Below, piece by piece: positions 1 through 8,245 of a DNA stretch of 64,000 bases. How positions within the stretch are numbered: position 1 is the first letter of the stretch; each line of letters starts with the position of its first letter. The translations under genes and the position numbers were made by a program. The stretch is from JBFLVU01 sp037444825 (GTDB lineage Bacteria; Acidobacteriota; UBA4820; DSQY01), in the NCBI GenBank assembly GCA_037444825.1, contig JBBILR010000011.1, positions 23,955-87,954 on the forward strand, read 5' to 3'. The notes below the pieces were generated by a model. That model had not been told where the DNA came from. It ran no database searches and saw nothing but the letters and a program-made list of their open reading frames with translations.

Positions 1-384
1 AATCCGCCCCTGAACCATCTCGCCTACTTTCTCTTCGACGTGAAGCTGAACGACCCCAACCTGTCCTTGGTGGGAAGCGACGCCTGGACGGTGGACCGGG
101 TGGAGAAGCACTACGTCCTCGTCAGCGACCCCGGGCGCCACCTCGCGAGTCTCCCCGGCGACGAGTCCCAAAAGGTGAAGACGAAGGTGACCCCGGGGGT
201 CTCCGCCCGGATTCCCGTGACCATTCTGAGCGACACCTTCATCCTCGAGAACGCCCAGGACTTCGTCGGCACCTCGGACACCGCGAGAATCAAGCTTCGC
301 CTCACCTTCCACGCCCACCGCAACAAGGACGGCGCGACCAAGGTTGTGCAGGCGACGTACTTCTTCAACATCGGGAACTACTGA
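1..384 (+). CDS. LEA-type-2-like (WHy-like) protein, 3' part
   Basis: The reading frame is open from base 1, so the gene begins upstream of the window; the GTG at 40 is probably an internal valine. The visible 127 residues alternate beta-strand-like segments and open with an NPPLNHLAYFLFDVKLN stretch. This resembles the start of LEA14/water-stress (WHy) beta-sandwich domains, where an asparagine-proline pair precedes a strand. No catalytic motif is visible. The stop TGA (382-384) overlaps the ATG of the next gene, so the two are probably co-transcribed and translationally coupled. The family assignment is tentative because the N-terminus, where a lipoprotein signal might be, is missing. Confidence 0.5.
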   Translation, partial: NPPLNHLAYFLFDVKLNDPNLSLVGSDAWTVDRVEKHYVLVSDPGRHLASLPGDESQKVKTKVTPGVSARIPVTILSDTFILENAQDFVGTSDTARIKLRLTFHAHRNKDGATKVVQATYFFNIGNY

Positions 385-1592
385 TGGTCCAGGACCTGGG
401 CGGACTCGAGCAGGAGGTGCGGCGCGACCCCCGGATGCGCCGCTTTCACGAGCTCGCCCGGGAGTACCAGCGGCTGGGCAGGATGGACGAGGCGGCGGCC
501 CTTTGCGAGAAGGGCCTCGCCCTCAACCCCACCCAGTGGCAGGCCCGGAACCTGCTGGCCCAGATCTACCTGGCCAAAGGCCGCTTCGACGAGGCCCGGG
601 TCCAGGTGGAGAAGGTTCTCCTGGCCCTGCCCGACAACATCCCCGCCAACCACCTGGCCGCCGACCTGTACTACGCCATGGGAGACCGGGAGCGGGCCCT
701 GAGGCACTACAAGGTCGTGGATCTCTTCGACCCCGGCCGGGCCAACGTGGCGGAGCGCCTCCGGGAGCTGGAGGGAGGGGGGGAGGCCCCCCCCCCGCCC
801 ACCGAGGGGGCGCCGGCTCCCGCCGGGGCTTCGCCGGCGGAGGATGCCGGAGCTCCGAAAGGCGCCGAGCCCTCCGAACCCCCTGTTCCGGAGGAGGTCT
901 TTCCCGAGGAGGCCCCTGGGGAGGCCGAGGGGGTTTGGTCCGCCGAGGCTTCGGAAGCGGAGCTGCTTTCCGAGGCCGGGAGGGAGCCGGGGCTCCAGCC
1001 GGCGGAAGAGGCCCTGGCCGAGCCTGGCGAGCCCGCCGCCCCGCACGACTCTCCTCTGCTCCCTGGCGAACCCCACGCCGCCTCCGATGGAGGGACAGGT
1101 ACCGGCGAGCCCCGCCCGGGAGAGGCCTCCTTCCTGGACCTGCTCGAACCCGACTCCGAGGGAGGGGAAGCGCTCGCCGGGGAGCCGGCGAGTGAGGTCC
1201 CGCCCCTCGTCGAGGACACAAAGAAGGAGGACGTCCTCCTCGGCTCCGAGGACACCCAGGAGGCGGTGCTGGAACTCGACGGGGCCTCCGGGGAGGGGGG
1301 GGAGGAGGCGGAGCCGCCGGCTCCGGCCTTCAATACCGTCACCCTCGCCCAGCTCTACGAAAGCCAGGGGTATCCGGAAAAGGCCGTGGAGGTCTACCAG
1401 CGGATCCTTCTTCGGGAACCGGACAACGCCGAGGTGAGGGAGAAAGTCCGTCTCCTGCTCCGCCGCATGGCGGGGGAAGCCCCGGAGGCGCCGGCCGTCC
1501 AGCAGGAGGACGTCCGAAGGGCCCTTCGCCAAAGGCGCATTGAGGCGCTGGAGGGCTGGCTCCGCCGCGTGAGGGAGGGCTCCCATGTTTAG
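384..1592 (+). CDS. TPR-repeat protein with acidic linker
   Basis: The 402-residue protein has three parts. Residues about 17-125 are helical TPR-like repeats (for example the helix pair around LGRMDEAAALCEKGLALNP). Residues about 126-315 are a long low-complexity linker rich in Glu, Pro, Ala and Gly. Residues about 316-360 carry another TPR pair (AQLYESQGYPEKAVEVYQRIL). TPRs are protein-protein interaction scaffolds; no enzymatic motif is seen. It overlaps its upstream neighbour by one base and the downstream Roadblock-like gene by eight, which suggests the three form one unit. A structural or regulatory scaffold role is inference. The acidic linker looks disordered. Confidence 0.75.
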   Translation: MVQDLGGLEQEVRRDPRMRRFHELAREYQRLGRMDEAAALCEKGLALNPTQWQARNLLAQIYLAKGRFDEARVQVEKVLLALPDNIPANHLAADLYYAMGDRERALRHYKVVDLFDPGRANVAERLRELEGGGEAPPPPTEGAPAPAGASPAEDAGAPKGAEPSEPPVPEEVFPEEAPGEAEGVWSAEASEAELLSEAGREPGLQPAEEALAEPGEPAAPHDSPLLPGEPHAASDGGTGTGEPRPGEASFLDLLEPDSEGGEALAGEPASEVPPLVEDTKKEDVLLGSEDTQEAVLELDGASGEGGEEAEPPAPAFNTVTLAQLYESQGYPEKAVEVYQRILLREPDNAEVREKVRLLLRRMAGEAPEAPAVQQEDVRRALRQRRIEALEGWLRRVREGSHV

Positions 1593-1938
1593 CGTCTTGT
1601 TCGACGAACTCCACAGATCGGTGCCGGGGCTGAAGGCCGTCTCCGTCGTCGGCGACGACGGCATCGAGGTGGACGGAAGGCGCTACGAGGAGCTTCCCCA
1701 GGAAGTCCTCAGCGCCGAGATGAACGGCCTGCTCAAGACGCTGAAGCGGCTTCGCGAGGAGATCGCCCTGGGCGCCCCCCGGGATCTCGTCATCCGGACC
1801 GACGCCGAGGTCCTTCTCCTCTGCCCCCTCCAGGGCGGGCTGTCGGTGCTCGTGGTGGCGGGGGAGGGGACGTCGGCGGGCCTGGCGCGGTACCACGTCC
1901 AGCGCCTTGCGCACCGCTTCGTGGAGGCCTTACAATAA
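1585..1938 (+). CDS. Roadblock/LC7-like domain protein
   Basis: A 117-residue single-domain protein. The N-terminal helix followed by a VPGLKAVSVVGDDGIEV strand pair and a later helix-strand pattern fits the Roadblock/LC7 fold. In bacteria this fold occurs as a small dimer partner of MglA-type GTPases or in sensory complexes. There is no signal peptide or membrane segment. The start overlaps the TPR gene by eight bases, and efp begins 19 bases after its stop. A link to polarity or GTPase control would be expected from the family, but no MglA-like GTPase gene is visible in this window. Confidence 0.6.
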   Translation: MFSVLFDELHRSVPGLKAVSVVGDDGIEVDGRRYEELPQEVLSAEMNGLLKTLKRLREEIALGAPRDLVIRTDAEVLLLCPLQGGLSVLVVAGEGTSAGLARYHVQRLAHRFVEALQ

Positions 1939-1957
1939 AGGTTCGGAGGGAATCCCC

Positions 1958-2521
1958 ATGGGCGTGATCACCAGCAACCAAATCCGGAAAGGCGTCAAAC
2001 TGCTCATCGACGGCGACGCGTACGAAGTGGTGGACGTGGACCACGTGAAGCCGGGAAAAGGCTCGGCCTTCGCCCGGGCCAGGGTCCGCAACCTCAAGAC
2101 CGGCCAGGTCCTCGAGAAGACCGTCAAGGCCGGGGACAAGGTGGAGACCGCCGAGACCCAGGAATCGCGGATGCAGTTCCTCTACAAGGAGGGGGACCAG
2201 TACCACTTCATGGACCAGAACACCTTCGAGCAGATCACCATCCCCGAGGAGGTCCTGGGGGACGCCGTGAACTACCTGGCCGAAAACCTGGAGGTGAGCG
2301 TCCTCCTCCACGACGGCGAGCCCTTGGGGGTGGAACTCCCCAACTTCGTCACCCTCACCATCGTGGACACGGAGCCGGGCTTCAAGGGCGACACCGTCTC
2401 CGGCGGGAAGCCCGCCAAGTGCGACACCGGCGCCGTGGTGAACGTCCCCTTCCACCTCAACGTGGGGGACAAGATCGTCGTGGACACCCGCGACGGAAGC
2501 TACCGGGAGAAGGTCGGCTAG
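1958..2521 (+). CDS. efp: Translation elongation factor P
   Basis: EF-P binds between the P and E sites of ribosomes stalled on polyproline and promotes peptide bond formation. The 187-residue length is standard. The KOW-like N-terminal domain carries the conserved loop with Lys34 in PGKG, the residue that is beta-lysylated, rhamnosylated (as Arg) or otherwise modified in different lineages. The lysine here suggests an EpmA-type or unmodified form; no modification enzyme is in the window. ATG at 1958 is preferred over an upstream in-frame start at 1907 because it gives the canonical N-terminus and has GGAGGG about 9 bases upstream. The gene ends at a strong hairpin terminator. Confidence 0.97.
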   Translation: MGVITSNQIRKGVKLLIDGDAYEVVDVDHVKPGKGSAFARARVRNLKTGQVLEKTVKAGDKVETAETQESRMQFLYKEGDQYHFMDQNTFEQITIPEEVLGDAVNYLAENLEVSVLLHDGEPLGVELPNFVTLTIVDTEPGFKGDTVSGGKPAKCDTGAVVNVPFHLNVGDKIVVDTRDGSYREKVG

Positions 2522-2542
2522 GGGCGGTTTGGAGCCGAAAAA

Positions 2543-2574
2543 AAGGCCGGGGCCTTCGCCCCGGCCTTGTTCTT
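2543..2574. terminator. Bidirectional intrinsic terminator between efp and the DUF1573 gene
   Basis: An 11-bp GC-rich stem (2543-2553 with 2558-2568, loop CTTC) is flanked by an A-tract on the left and a T-rich stretch on the right. It can therefore stop transcripts arriving from either of the two convergent genes. Confidence 0.85.
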
Positions 2575-2588
2575 TCCCGGGAGAGTGG

Positions 2589-3707
2589 CTAAAAAACCTT
2601 CCCCCGCACCGGAACCTCCAGGGTTCCCTTGGAGGTCTCGATGGTCACCTTCCCTTCGAAGGCGCCCACCTTCAGGGGCGGGTTGAGCTTCAGTTTGACC
2701 GTGTACCGCTGGTTGGGGGTGATGGGGGTCACCTCGGCGGTGAGGTTCTTGAGGGAGGACGTCACCCCTTTGACCTCCAGCTCGGGGCCCATCTCGTAGG
2801 CCACGGTGATGGTCTTGTTCAGGGCGATGTCGTCGGGGTGGTCGTTGACGTAGGAGGCGTTGAGGCCCGCGAAGGTGACCTGGGTCGGGTAGACGGTCAA
2901 CGGCGGGCGGATGGTGCCGAAGAGGTTGAGGTTCAACGTCTCCGCCTTGGGGTGGGTGGTGGTCAACACGAAGCGCCCGTTGAGGGGGCCTGGGGCGTGG
3001 TCCGCGGGAACCGCCACCTTCAGGGTGGCGGACTTCTTGTCCTCGCTGCGGGTCAGGTCCCACTGCAGGGCGGGGTCGTCGGCCTGCACCGACTTGATCT
3101 CGAAGGGGGTGCCGTCGGCGGAGGCGATGGTGAAGGTCCTTTCCTGGGGCTGTCCCTGGAAAACGAGGCCCAACTGCTGGTTCTCGGAGGGCTGAACGTC
3201 GAGGATGGCCTTGAGGGTCGCCTTGATGGCCAGCTGGAAGGAGGCCATCTTGGGGTCGTTGGTGGAGACGTTGATGGTCTTGTGGATGGTTCCGGAGAAT
3301 CCGGTGGTGTTGACCTTGGCGGAGATCTTCCCGGTCTTGCCCGGCTCGATCTTCTGGTCGTAGCCGGTGGTGGTGCAGCCGCAGGAGGGCTGGACGCGGA
3401 GGATCTCCAGGATCCCCTTGCCCTTGTTCTCGATGACGAAGGCGTGTTCGATGACCGCCCCTTTCTCCACCTGTCCGGCGTCGAAGACCATCTCCGGGAC
3501 GCTGGCCTCCGGGAGGTCGCCGGAGGGCGGGACGGCCTCCTGTTGCCCCGCGGGCGGGGCCGTGGGGGGCATGGGAGGGGTCTTTTCCCGGGCGGGCGGC
3601 GCCGGAGGGGCCTGGGGAGAAGGCTCCTCCCCCGCGAAGGCGGCGGCGGCCAGCGCGCAGACGAGCAGGAAGGTGGAAACCATCAAGAGACCTTTACGTT
3701 TCTTCAT
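2589..3707 (-). CDS. Secreted DUF1573 (Ig-like) domain protein
   Basis: A 372-residue exported protein. It has a Lys/Arg-rich start and hydrophobic signal peptide (residues 1-26), a Pro-rich linker (about 28-65), then beta-sandwich domains. The DUF1573 hallmark PSCGCTT is at about 107-113, and the rest resembles ASPM/SPD-2/Hydin-type Ig folds. No enzymatic residues are evident; the family is common in cell-envelope proteins of Acidobacteriota and Bacteroidota. The start at 3707 is chosen over one eight codons upstream because AGGAGG lies seven bases before it and the signal peptide then begins MKKRKG. A promoter candidate lies just upstream, so it is probably transcribed alone. Confidence 0.85.
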   Translation of the reverse strand: MKKRKGLLMVSTFLLVCALAAAAFAGEEPSPQAPPAPPAREKTPPMPPTAPPAGQQEAVPPSGDLPEASVPEMVFDAGQVEKGAVIEHAFVIENKGKGILEILRVQPSCGCTTTGYDQKIEPGKTGKISAKVNTTGFSGTIHKTINVSTNDPKMASFQLAIKATLKAILDVQPSENQQLGLVFQGQPQERTFTIASADGTPFEIKSVQADDPALQWDLTRSEDKKSATLKVAVPADHAPGPLNGRFVLTTTHPKAETLNLNLFGTIRPPLTVYPTQVTFAGLNASYVNDHPDDIALNKTITVAYEMGPELEVKGVTSSLKNLTAEVTPITPNQRYTVKLKLNPPLKVGAFEGKVTIETSKGTLEVPVRGKVF

Positions 3708-3733
3708 GCGGGAACCTCCTCGAAGACCCATCC

Positions 3734-3762
3734 AGTCTAGCCCTTTCCGCCGCTCCGATCAA
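3734..3762 (-). promoter_or_regulatory. Sigma70-like promoter for the DUF1573 gene
   Basis: On the minus strand TTGATC (-35) and TAGACT (-10) are separated by 17 bases, giving a start about 20 bases before the SD of the gene at 3707. It overlaps the end of nadK. Confidence 0.45.
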
Positions 3763-4661
3763 CGGGGGCGGCCGTTCCGGCCGTTGGGGGGCGCCGATCC
3801 CCACCCCAGCTTCTCCCGAAGGAGGGCGAAGTAGGACCTTCCGGGAGGGACCACCAACGGCACCGAAGCGCGGGCCCGGGTGACGAGCACCCGGTCCCCC
3901 TTTTCCATGGGGTGGCCCTGCTGGCCGTCCACGGTGAGGTGCACCGCCCCCGACTCCTCCAAAAGGGTGACCTCCACCCCCGACCGCCCGTCCACCAGAA
4001 GGGGGCGCATGGTGAGGGTGTGGGGGCAGAGGGGGGTCACCAGGAGGGCGCCGATGCCCGGCGTGACGATGGGCCCTCCCGCCGACAGGTTGTAGGCGGT
4101 GGAGCCCGTGGGGGTGGCGACGATGACGCCGTCGCCCCGCATGGCGGTGAGGAGATCCCCCCCCACGTCCACCCGGACCTCGATCATGCGGGCCAGCGTC
4201 GTCTTGGCCACCACCGCGTCGTTGAGCCCGAGAAAGGAGGCCAGAACCTTTCCGTTTCGGGCCAGGCGGACCCGAAGCATCATCCTTCGCTCCACGGGAA
4301 TGGGGCCCCTCAGGCAGGAGAGGACCGCCCGCTCCATCTCGGAGGCGCTCACCTCCGTGAGGAAGCCCAGGTTCCCCAGGTTGACGCCCAGGATGGGGGC
4401 CGTCCTCCGGCCGGAGTGGCGGGCCACCGAAAGCAGGGTCCCGTCTCCCCCCAGGACCACGAGAAGATCCACCTTCCGGGGCATCTCCGCACGGGTGACC
4501 ACGGGGAGGCCGGAGCGCCCCGCGAGCCGGGCCGCCTCTCCGTCCAAGACCACCTCCACACCCTTTCGCCGGAGCAGTCCCAGAAGGTCTTGGAGCAGCG
4601 GTAGGCGGCCCGCAACCTGAGGCTTGGCGACGATTCCGACGGTCCGGACCTTAGAGGTCAT
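3759..4661 (-). CDS. nadK: NAD kinase
   Basis: Phosphorylates NAD to NADP in the cytosol. The 300-residue protein contains the GGDGT phosphate-binding motif at 71-75, the NLGNLGF segment shortly after, and the GDGVIVATPTGSTAY block typical of the family's substrate-binding loop. ATG 4661 is chosen because it overlaps the tlyA stop as ATGA and yields the normal N-terminus; longer in-frame extensions are Gly-rich and not family-like. It is the last gene of the long minus-strand run that starts at nfeD. Confidence 0.95.
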   Translation of the reverse strand: MTSKVRTVGIVAKPQVAGRLPLLQDLLGLLRRKGVEVVLDGEAARLAGRSGLPVVTRAEMPRKVDLLVVLGGDGTLLSVARHSGRRTAPILGVNLGNLGFLTEVSASEMERAVLSCLRGPIPVERRMMLRVRLARNGKVLASFLGLNDAVVAKTTLARMIEVRVDVGGDLLTAMRGDGVIVATPTGSTAYNLSAGGPIVTPGIGALLVTPLCPHTLTMRPLLVDGRSGVEVTLLEESGAVHLTVDGQQGHPMEKGDRVLVTRARASVPLVVPPGRSYFALLREKLGWGSAPPNGRNGRPR

Positions 4662-5398
4662 GGGGAAGCGGCCCCCGCTTTCAGGAGCAGAAAGATCTCC
4701 ACGTTTCCCTTGGGCCCCTTCACGATGGACTCCACGGTGGCCTCTGCAGTATACCCGAGCGCCTGAGCCGCCTCCACCACCGCCCGGACCGCCCCCCACC
4801 GGACGGCGTCGTCCCGGACCACGCCCCCCTTTCCCACCGCCCCGCGCCCGGCCTCGAACTGCGGCTTGACCAGGGCGAGGACGGCGGCGTGGGGGGAAGC
4901 CCTGCGGATGGCGGGGAGCAGGAGGCGGAGGGAGATGAAGGAGGCGTCCACCACCACGAGGTCCACCGGCTCGGGGAAGAAGCCCTCCGGGAGGTATCGG
5001 GCGTTGACCTCCTCGTAGGACACCACCCGCGGGTCTTCCCTCAGGCGTTCGTGGAGCTGGCCCTTCCCCACGTCCACCGCGAAAACCCGCCGGGCCCCCC
5101 TCTCCAGAAGGCAGTGGGTGAAGCCGCCGGTGGAGGCGCCGATGTCGGCGCAGACGAGACCCTCCACCGGCAGGGAGAGGGCGTCCAGCGCCCCCTCCAG
5201 CTTGAGGCCCCCCCGGCTCACGTAGGGACAGGCCCTCCCCCGGACCTCCAAGGGGGCCTCCTCGTCCACCTTCTGGCCGGCCTTCTCGATTCGGTGGTCC
5301 CCCGAGTAGACCGCCCCCGCGAGGATCAACGCCTGGGCCTTCTCCCGCGAGGGGGCGAGGCCCCTTCTCACCAACAGGAGGTCGGCCCGCTCGCTCAA
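4658..5398 (-). CDS. tlyA: TlyA family rRNA (cytidine-2'-O)-methyltransferase
   Basis: A 246-residue protein with an N-terminal S4 RNA-binding domain (about 1-60) followed by an FtsJ-like SAM-dependent methyltransferase domain. SRGGLKL is at 61-67 and the SAM loop DIGASTGG at 85-92; a later VKPQFEAG segment is typical of the family. Homologues 2'-O-methylate 16S and/or 23S rRNA cytidines and were formerly called hemolysin A. The start is inferred as TTG 5398, which overlaps the ispA stop in a TTGA arrangement and gives the standard N-terminus LSERADLLLV. No ATG exists nearby in frame. The stop overlaps the nadK start. Confidence 0.9.
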   Translation of the reverse strand: MSERADLLLVRRGLAPSREKAQALILAGAVYSGDHRIEKAGQKVDEEAPLEVRGRACPYVSRGGLKLEGALDALSLPVEGLVCADIGASTGGFTHCLLERGARRVFAVDVGKGQLHERLREDPRVVSYEEVNARYLPEGFFPEPVDLVVVDASFISLRLLLPAIRRASPHAAVLALVKPQFEAGRGAVGKGGVVRDDAVRWGAVRAVVEAAQALGYTAEATVESIVKGPKGNVEIFLLLKAGAASP

Positions 5399-6288
5399 CG
5401 GCCCCGCCCCACCACGAAATGGGCCAGTTCCCGGAGGTCCTGGCACTCGGGGCCGAAGCCGTCCAGGGCGCGCAGGGCTTTCGACAGGAGGTCCCGGGCT
5501 GCCCGCCGGGCCCCGTCCAGTCCCCACAGGGCCACGAAGGTGGCCTTTTCCTGGGCGGCGTCCTTCCCGGCGGTCTTCCCCAGGGAGGCGTCGGTGCCCG
5601 TGGCGTCGAGGATGTCGTCCACGACTTGAAAGGCGAGTCCCAGGACTTCCCCGTAGCGTTTCAGGGCCTTCCGGCGGGGGGCGGGGGCCCCCGCCCAGTG
5701 GGCGCCGCAAAGGAGGCAGGCTTCGAGGAAGCGGCCGGTCTTCATGCGGTGCAGGCGCTCCAGGAGGGGGGCGTCCACCGCCTTCCCGGTTCCGGTGAGA
5801 CGGAGGTCCAGGGCCTGCCCGCCGGCCATGCCCGCCGTGCCCAGGGCCTCCAGGACCTCCCGCGTCACCCGGTTGCGCCGCGCCGTCCACCGCCCCCCCC
5901 GCGGTTCCGAGGCCAGGAGGTAGGCTCCCAGGGTCTGGAGGGCGTCTCCCGCCAGAATGGCCGTGGCCTCGCCGAAGACCACGTGGCAGGTGGGCCTGCC
6001 CCGCCGCAGGGTGTCGTCGTCCATGGCGGGGAGGTCGTCGTGGACGAGGCTGTAGGTGTGGAGGAGCTCCAGGGCGCAGGCGGCCGGCAGGACGGCGTCC
6101 GTTTCCCGGCCCCCGCAGGCCTCGTACGCCGCCAGCGCCAGCGCGGGGCGGATCCTCTTTCCGCCGGCGAGAACGCTGTGGCGCATGGCGGCGTGAAGTT
6201 CCGCCGGCTCCACGTCGGCGGCGGGGAGGAGGCGGTCGAGGGTCTCCTCGATGGGGCCCTTCCAGCGTTCGAGGACCGCGGGGATCAT
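5395..6288 (-). CDS. ispA: Polyprenyl (farnesyl) diphosphate synthase
   Basis: Short-chain trans-prenyltransferase that condenses IPP with allylic diphosphates to give farnesyl/geranylgeranyl diphosphate. The 297 residues carry GGKRIRP near 42, the first Asp-rich motif DDLPAMD at 84-90 and the second DDILD at 224-228. Two residues (Pro-Ala) sit between the Asp pairs of the first motif, as in bacterial FPP synthases. It is coupled to xseB upstream (ATGA overlap) and tlyA downstream. The xseB-ispA order is common and often precedes dxs, but dxs is absent here. The substrate chain length cannot be decided from sequence alone. Confidence 0.93.
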   Translation of the reverse strand: MIPAVLERWKGPIEETLDRLLPAADVEPAELHAAMRHSVLAGGKRIRPALALAAYEACGGRETDAVLPAACALELLHTYSLVHDDLPAMDDDTLRRGRPTCHVVFGEATAILAGDALQTLGAYLLASEPRGGRWTARRNRVTREVLEALGTAGMAGGQALDLRLTGTGKAVDAPLLERLHRMKTGRFLEACLLCGAHWAGAPAPRRKALKRYGEVLGLAFQVVDDILDATGTDASLGKTAGKDAAQEKATFVALWGLDGARRAARDLLSKALRALDGFGPECQDLRELAHFVVGRGR

Positions 6289-6548
6289 GGCTGCCCGCCG
6301 TCCGAAGGGGAGTCCCCCGGGGGCGTTTCCAGGGGAACCTCCGCCGGCGGTTCCCCCTCCAGAAGGCGGGTCACCCGAAGGGAGGCTTCGGAGAGGGATT
6401 TCTGGAGGTCCCGCGCGAGGGCGAGGCCCCTCTCGAAAAGGGCCAGGCTTTCCTCCAGGGGCAGGCTGCCGTCCTCCAGCCTTCGGACGAGACCTTCCAG
6501 CTCGGAGAGGCGGCTTTCGAAGTCCTTGGGGGCGGCTTTTTTCGCCAT
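6285..6548 (-). CDS. xseB: Exodeoxyribonuclease VII small subunit
   Basis: An 87-residue, highly charged helical protein with the family pattern FESRLSELEGLVRRLEDGSLPLEESLALFERG. It partners XseA in exonuclease VII, which degrades single-stranded DNA to oligonucleotides. The large subunit (xseA) is encoded far away at 32.5-34.0 kb, so the two are not co-transcribed. ATG 6548 is used because the longer frame has an unrelated proline/glycine-rich extension. The C-terminal tail (about 68-87) is acidic and proline-rich. Its stop overlaps the ispA start. Confidence 0.9.
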   Translation of the reverse strand: MAKKAAPKDFESRLSELEGLVRRLEDGSLPLEESLALFERGLALARDLQKSLSEASLRVTRLLEGEPPAEVPLETPPGDSPSDGGQP

Positions 6549-6550
6549 GG

Positions 6551-7135
6551 TCACTCCGCCGGCACCACGAAGGCTCCGGAAAACCCTGATTTGCGCAGAT
6601 CCTGGAGGGCCCTGTCGGCGGAGGCCCGGTCCCGAAACCCCGGCACGAGGACCTTGTGGCGGCCCCCTTTGGAAACCACGGTGGCTCCGTATCCCAGCGC
6701 CTTCAGGCGGCCCTGGAGGTCGCGGGCGTTGGCGAGGGTGGCGAAGGCCCCGAGTTGTACGGCGAAGGCGCCGTTCCCCTGGACGACCTTTGGCGCCGGG
6801 GTGGGACGGGGTGGTGAGGGCGGGGGTTGCTCTGGGGCAGCGGGCGGGGCCACCGGTACGGCGGGGGGAGGGCTCTCGGGAAGATTCTCCTTCTTCGAGG
6901 CCGCCGGGGGGGGCTCCGGTTCCGGGAGAGGAGGGGCCGTCGGGCTTTCGGGCTGGAAGGGGCGGCGCTCCACCCGGGCCTCCGGGACCGGGGGTCGCCC
7001 CTCCTCCTCCACCGGGCGCGGCCGGGGGGAAAAGAGCCAGGAGGCCGCCGCCACGAGAAAGGCCAGGGCGAGCGAGCCGGCGGCGACCCAGAGGATCTGG
7101 CGCCCCGTGATGGCCAGGTTGTTCATGCGCGTCAC
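6551..7135 (-). CDS. SPOR-domain membrane protein
   Basis: A 194-residue bitopic protein: a short cytoplasmic N-terminus, one transmembrane helix (about 12-34), a long Pro/Glu-rich periplasmic linker (about 35-118) and a C-terminal SPOR domain (about 120-194, FAVQLGAFATLANARDL onward). SPOR domains bind denuded septal peptidoglycan, so a role in division or cell-wall remodelling is likely. GTG 7135 overlaps the stop of the upstream gene (GTGA). ATG 7126 three codons later is an equally possible start, since GGGAGG and AGAGG are both at reasonable spacing. Confidence 0.85.
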   Translation of the reverse strand: MTRMNNLAITGRQILWVAAGSLALAFLVAAASWLFSPRPRPVEEEGRPPVPEARVERRPFQPESPTAPPLPEPEPPPAASKKENLPESPPPAVPVAPPAAPEQPPPSPPRPTPAPKVVQGNGAFAVQLGAFATLANARDLQGRLKALGYGATVVSKGGRHKVLVPGFRDRASADRALQDLRKSGFSGAFVVPAE

Positions 7136-8238
7136 CTCTCACCTCCCGCCGCGGCGTGGCGCCGCACGTACGCGAGGATCCGGCCGTGGTCCTCCGGGGG
7201 CAGGCGCTGCTGGGCGGCAAGCACCAGCGCGTAGAGGGCCTCCTCCAGGAAGGCCAGGAGACGGCTCTCCCGCTCCTCTTCGGGGAAGCGCCGCAGGTTC
7301 CAGAGGACGAGGTCCACGTCCAGCTTTCCGAACCGGCCGAGGTCCGCCTGCCCCTCCGCCAGCTCCGGGTGGCTCCCCTGAAGGTCCCGCAGGATCGCTT
7401 CGAAGATCTCCCCCGACTCGGGGAGTCCTTCCAGGTGCCTGTGGGCGAAAGCGTAGAGGTCGTTGTACCGGTCCAGGAGGGCCTCCATCTCCTCGGGGGA
7501 GGCTGTGGCCGGTTCCCGGGCGTCTTCCTCCCGCTCCACGAGGCCCAGAGTCTTGAAGATCCAGAGGAGGCGGTAGGTTTGGAAGGCGGAGAGGTAGGAG
7601 GCCTCCACGATGGAGGCCACGGCCATGCCGTTGCGGGTGAGGGAGAGAACGTGCTCCTCGTCGGAGGTGAGGTCCAGCTCCGCCACGAAGGAGGGCAGGT
7701 CCCTCAGGCGCCTCAGGCGCGTGGACGGGGGTCCCACGGCTTCGTAGATCTGGCTCCAGGCTTCCACCCGCTGGAGGCCGCGGAAGAGGAGCACCGGGAT
7801 GTCCAGGGAGAGGGTCACCATCTCCAGGGTGGAAAAAGGGGCCAGGTGGAGCCGGTAGGATCCGTTTCGGAGGGCGAAGACGGAAAAGGCGATGTCGTAG
7901 AGGTTCTGGGTGACCCCCTCCACCACCTCCTCCGGGCTCAGGGCGCCCAGGTCCACCAGGACCTGGTGAACGCTGCGCCCCCCGTGGGCGGCCTCCTGCG
8001 CCGCCAGGTAGTGGTCGAGGCTCAGGAGCCCCCGCCGGAAGAGCCCCTCCAGAAGGCCGTCGTCGGGGTCGGAGGAGGCGGCGTAGACGACGGTTCCCTC
8101 GTCGACGTACAGCGCCCGGCTCACCGCCCCGTCGGAGAGGGTGAGGATGCCCGTCTCCCGTTGCCGGTGGAGGGACATGAGGAGCGTGGGGAGGCGGATG
8201 TCGGTGAGGTTGCCGGCGAGGGTGACGTCGGGGCTCAT
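7132..8238 (-). CDS. DUF4388 (PatA-like) domain protein
   Basis: A 368-residue soluble protein. The N-terminal ~115 residues match the DUF4388/PatA-type pattern: GNLTDIRLPTLLMSL, then TGILTLSDG, then a TVVYAASS strand. This domain is frequent in regulators of gliding, motility and c-di-GMP networks in delta-proteobacteria, cyanobacteria and Acidobacteriota. The remainder is mostly helical with no recognised motif. It lies eight bases downstream of a diguanylate cyclase gene and is coupled to the SPOR protein, which supports a signalling role. Its partner and ligand are unknown. Confidence 0.7.
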   Translation of the reverse strand: MSPDVTLAGNLTDIRLPTLLMSLHRQRETGILTLSDGAVSRALYVDEGTVVYAASSDPDDGLLEGLFRRGLLSLDHYLAAQEAAHGGRSVHQVLVDLGALSPEEVVEGVTQNLYDIAFSVFALRNGSYRLHLAPFSTLEMVTLSLDIPVLLFRGLQRVEAWSQIYEAVGPPSTRLRRLRDLPSFVAELDLTSDEEHVLSLTRNGMAVASIVEASYLSAFQTYRLLWIFKTLGLVEREEDAREPATASPEEMEALLDRYNDLYAFAHRHLEGLPESGEIFEAILRDLQGSHPELAEGQADLGRFGKLDVDLVLWNLRRFPEEERESRLLAFLEEALYALVLAAQQRLPPEDHGRILAYVRRHAAAGGER

Positions 8239-8245
8239 CCCGTCC

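Noticed and set aside
2529..3740. A plus-strand 403-codon frame opposite the DUF1573 gene
   Set aside because: The minus strand has a signal peptide, the DUF1573 PSCGCTT motif and a good SD. The plus frame is Gly/Val/Asp-rich with no domain.
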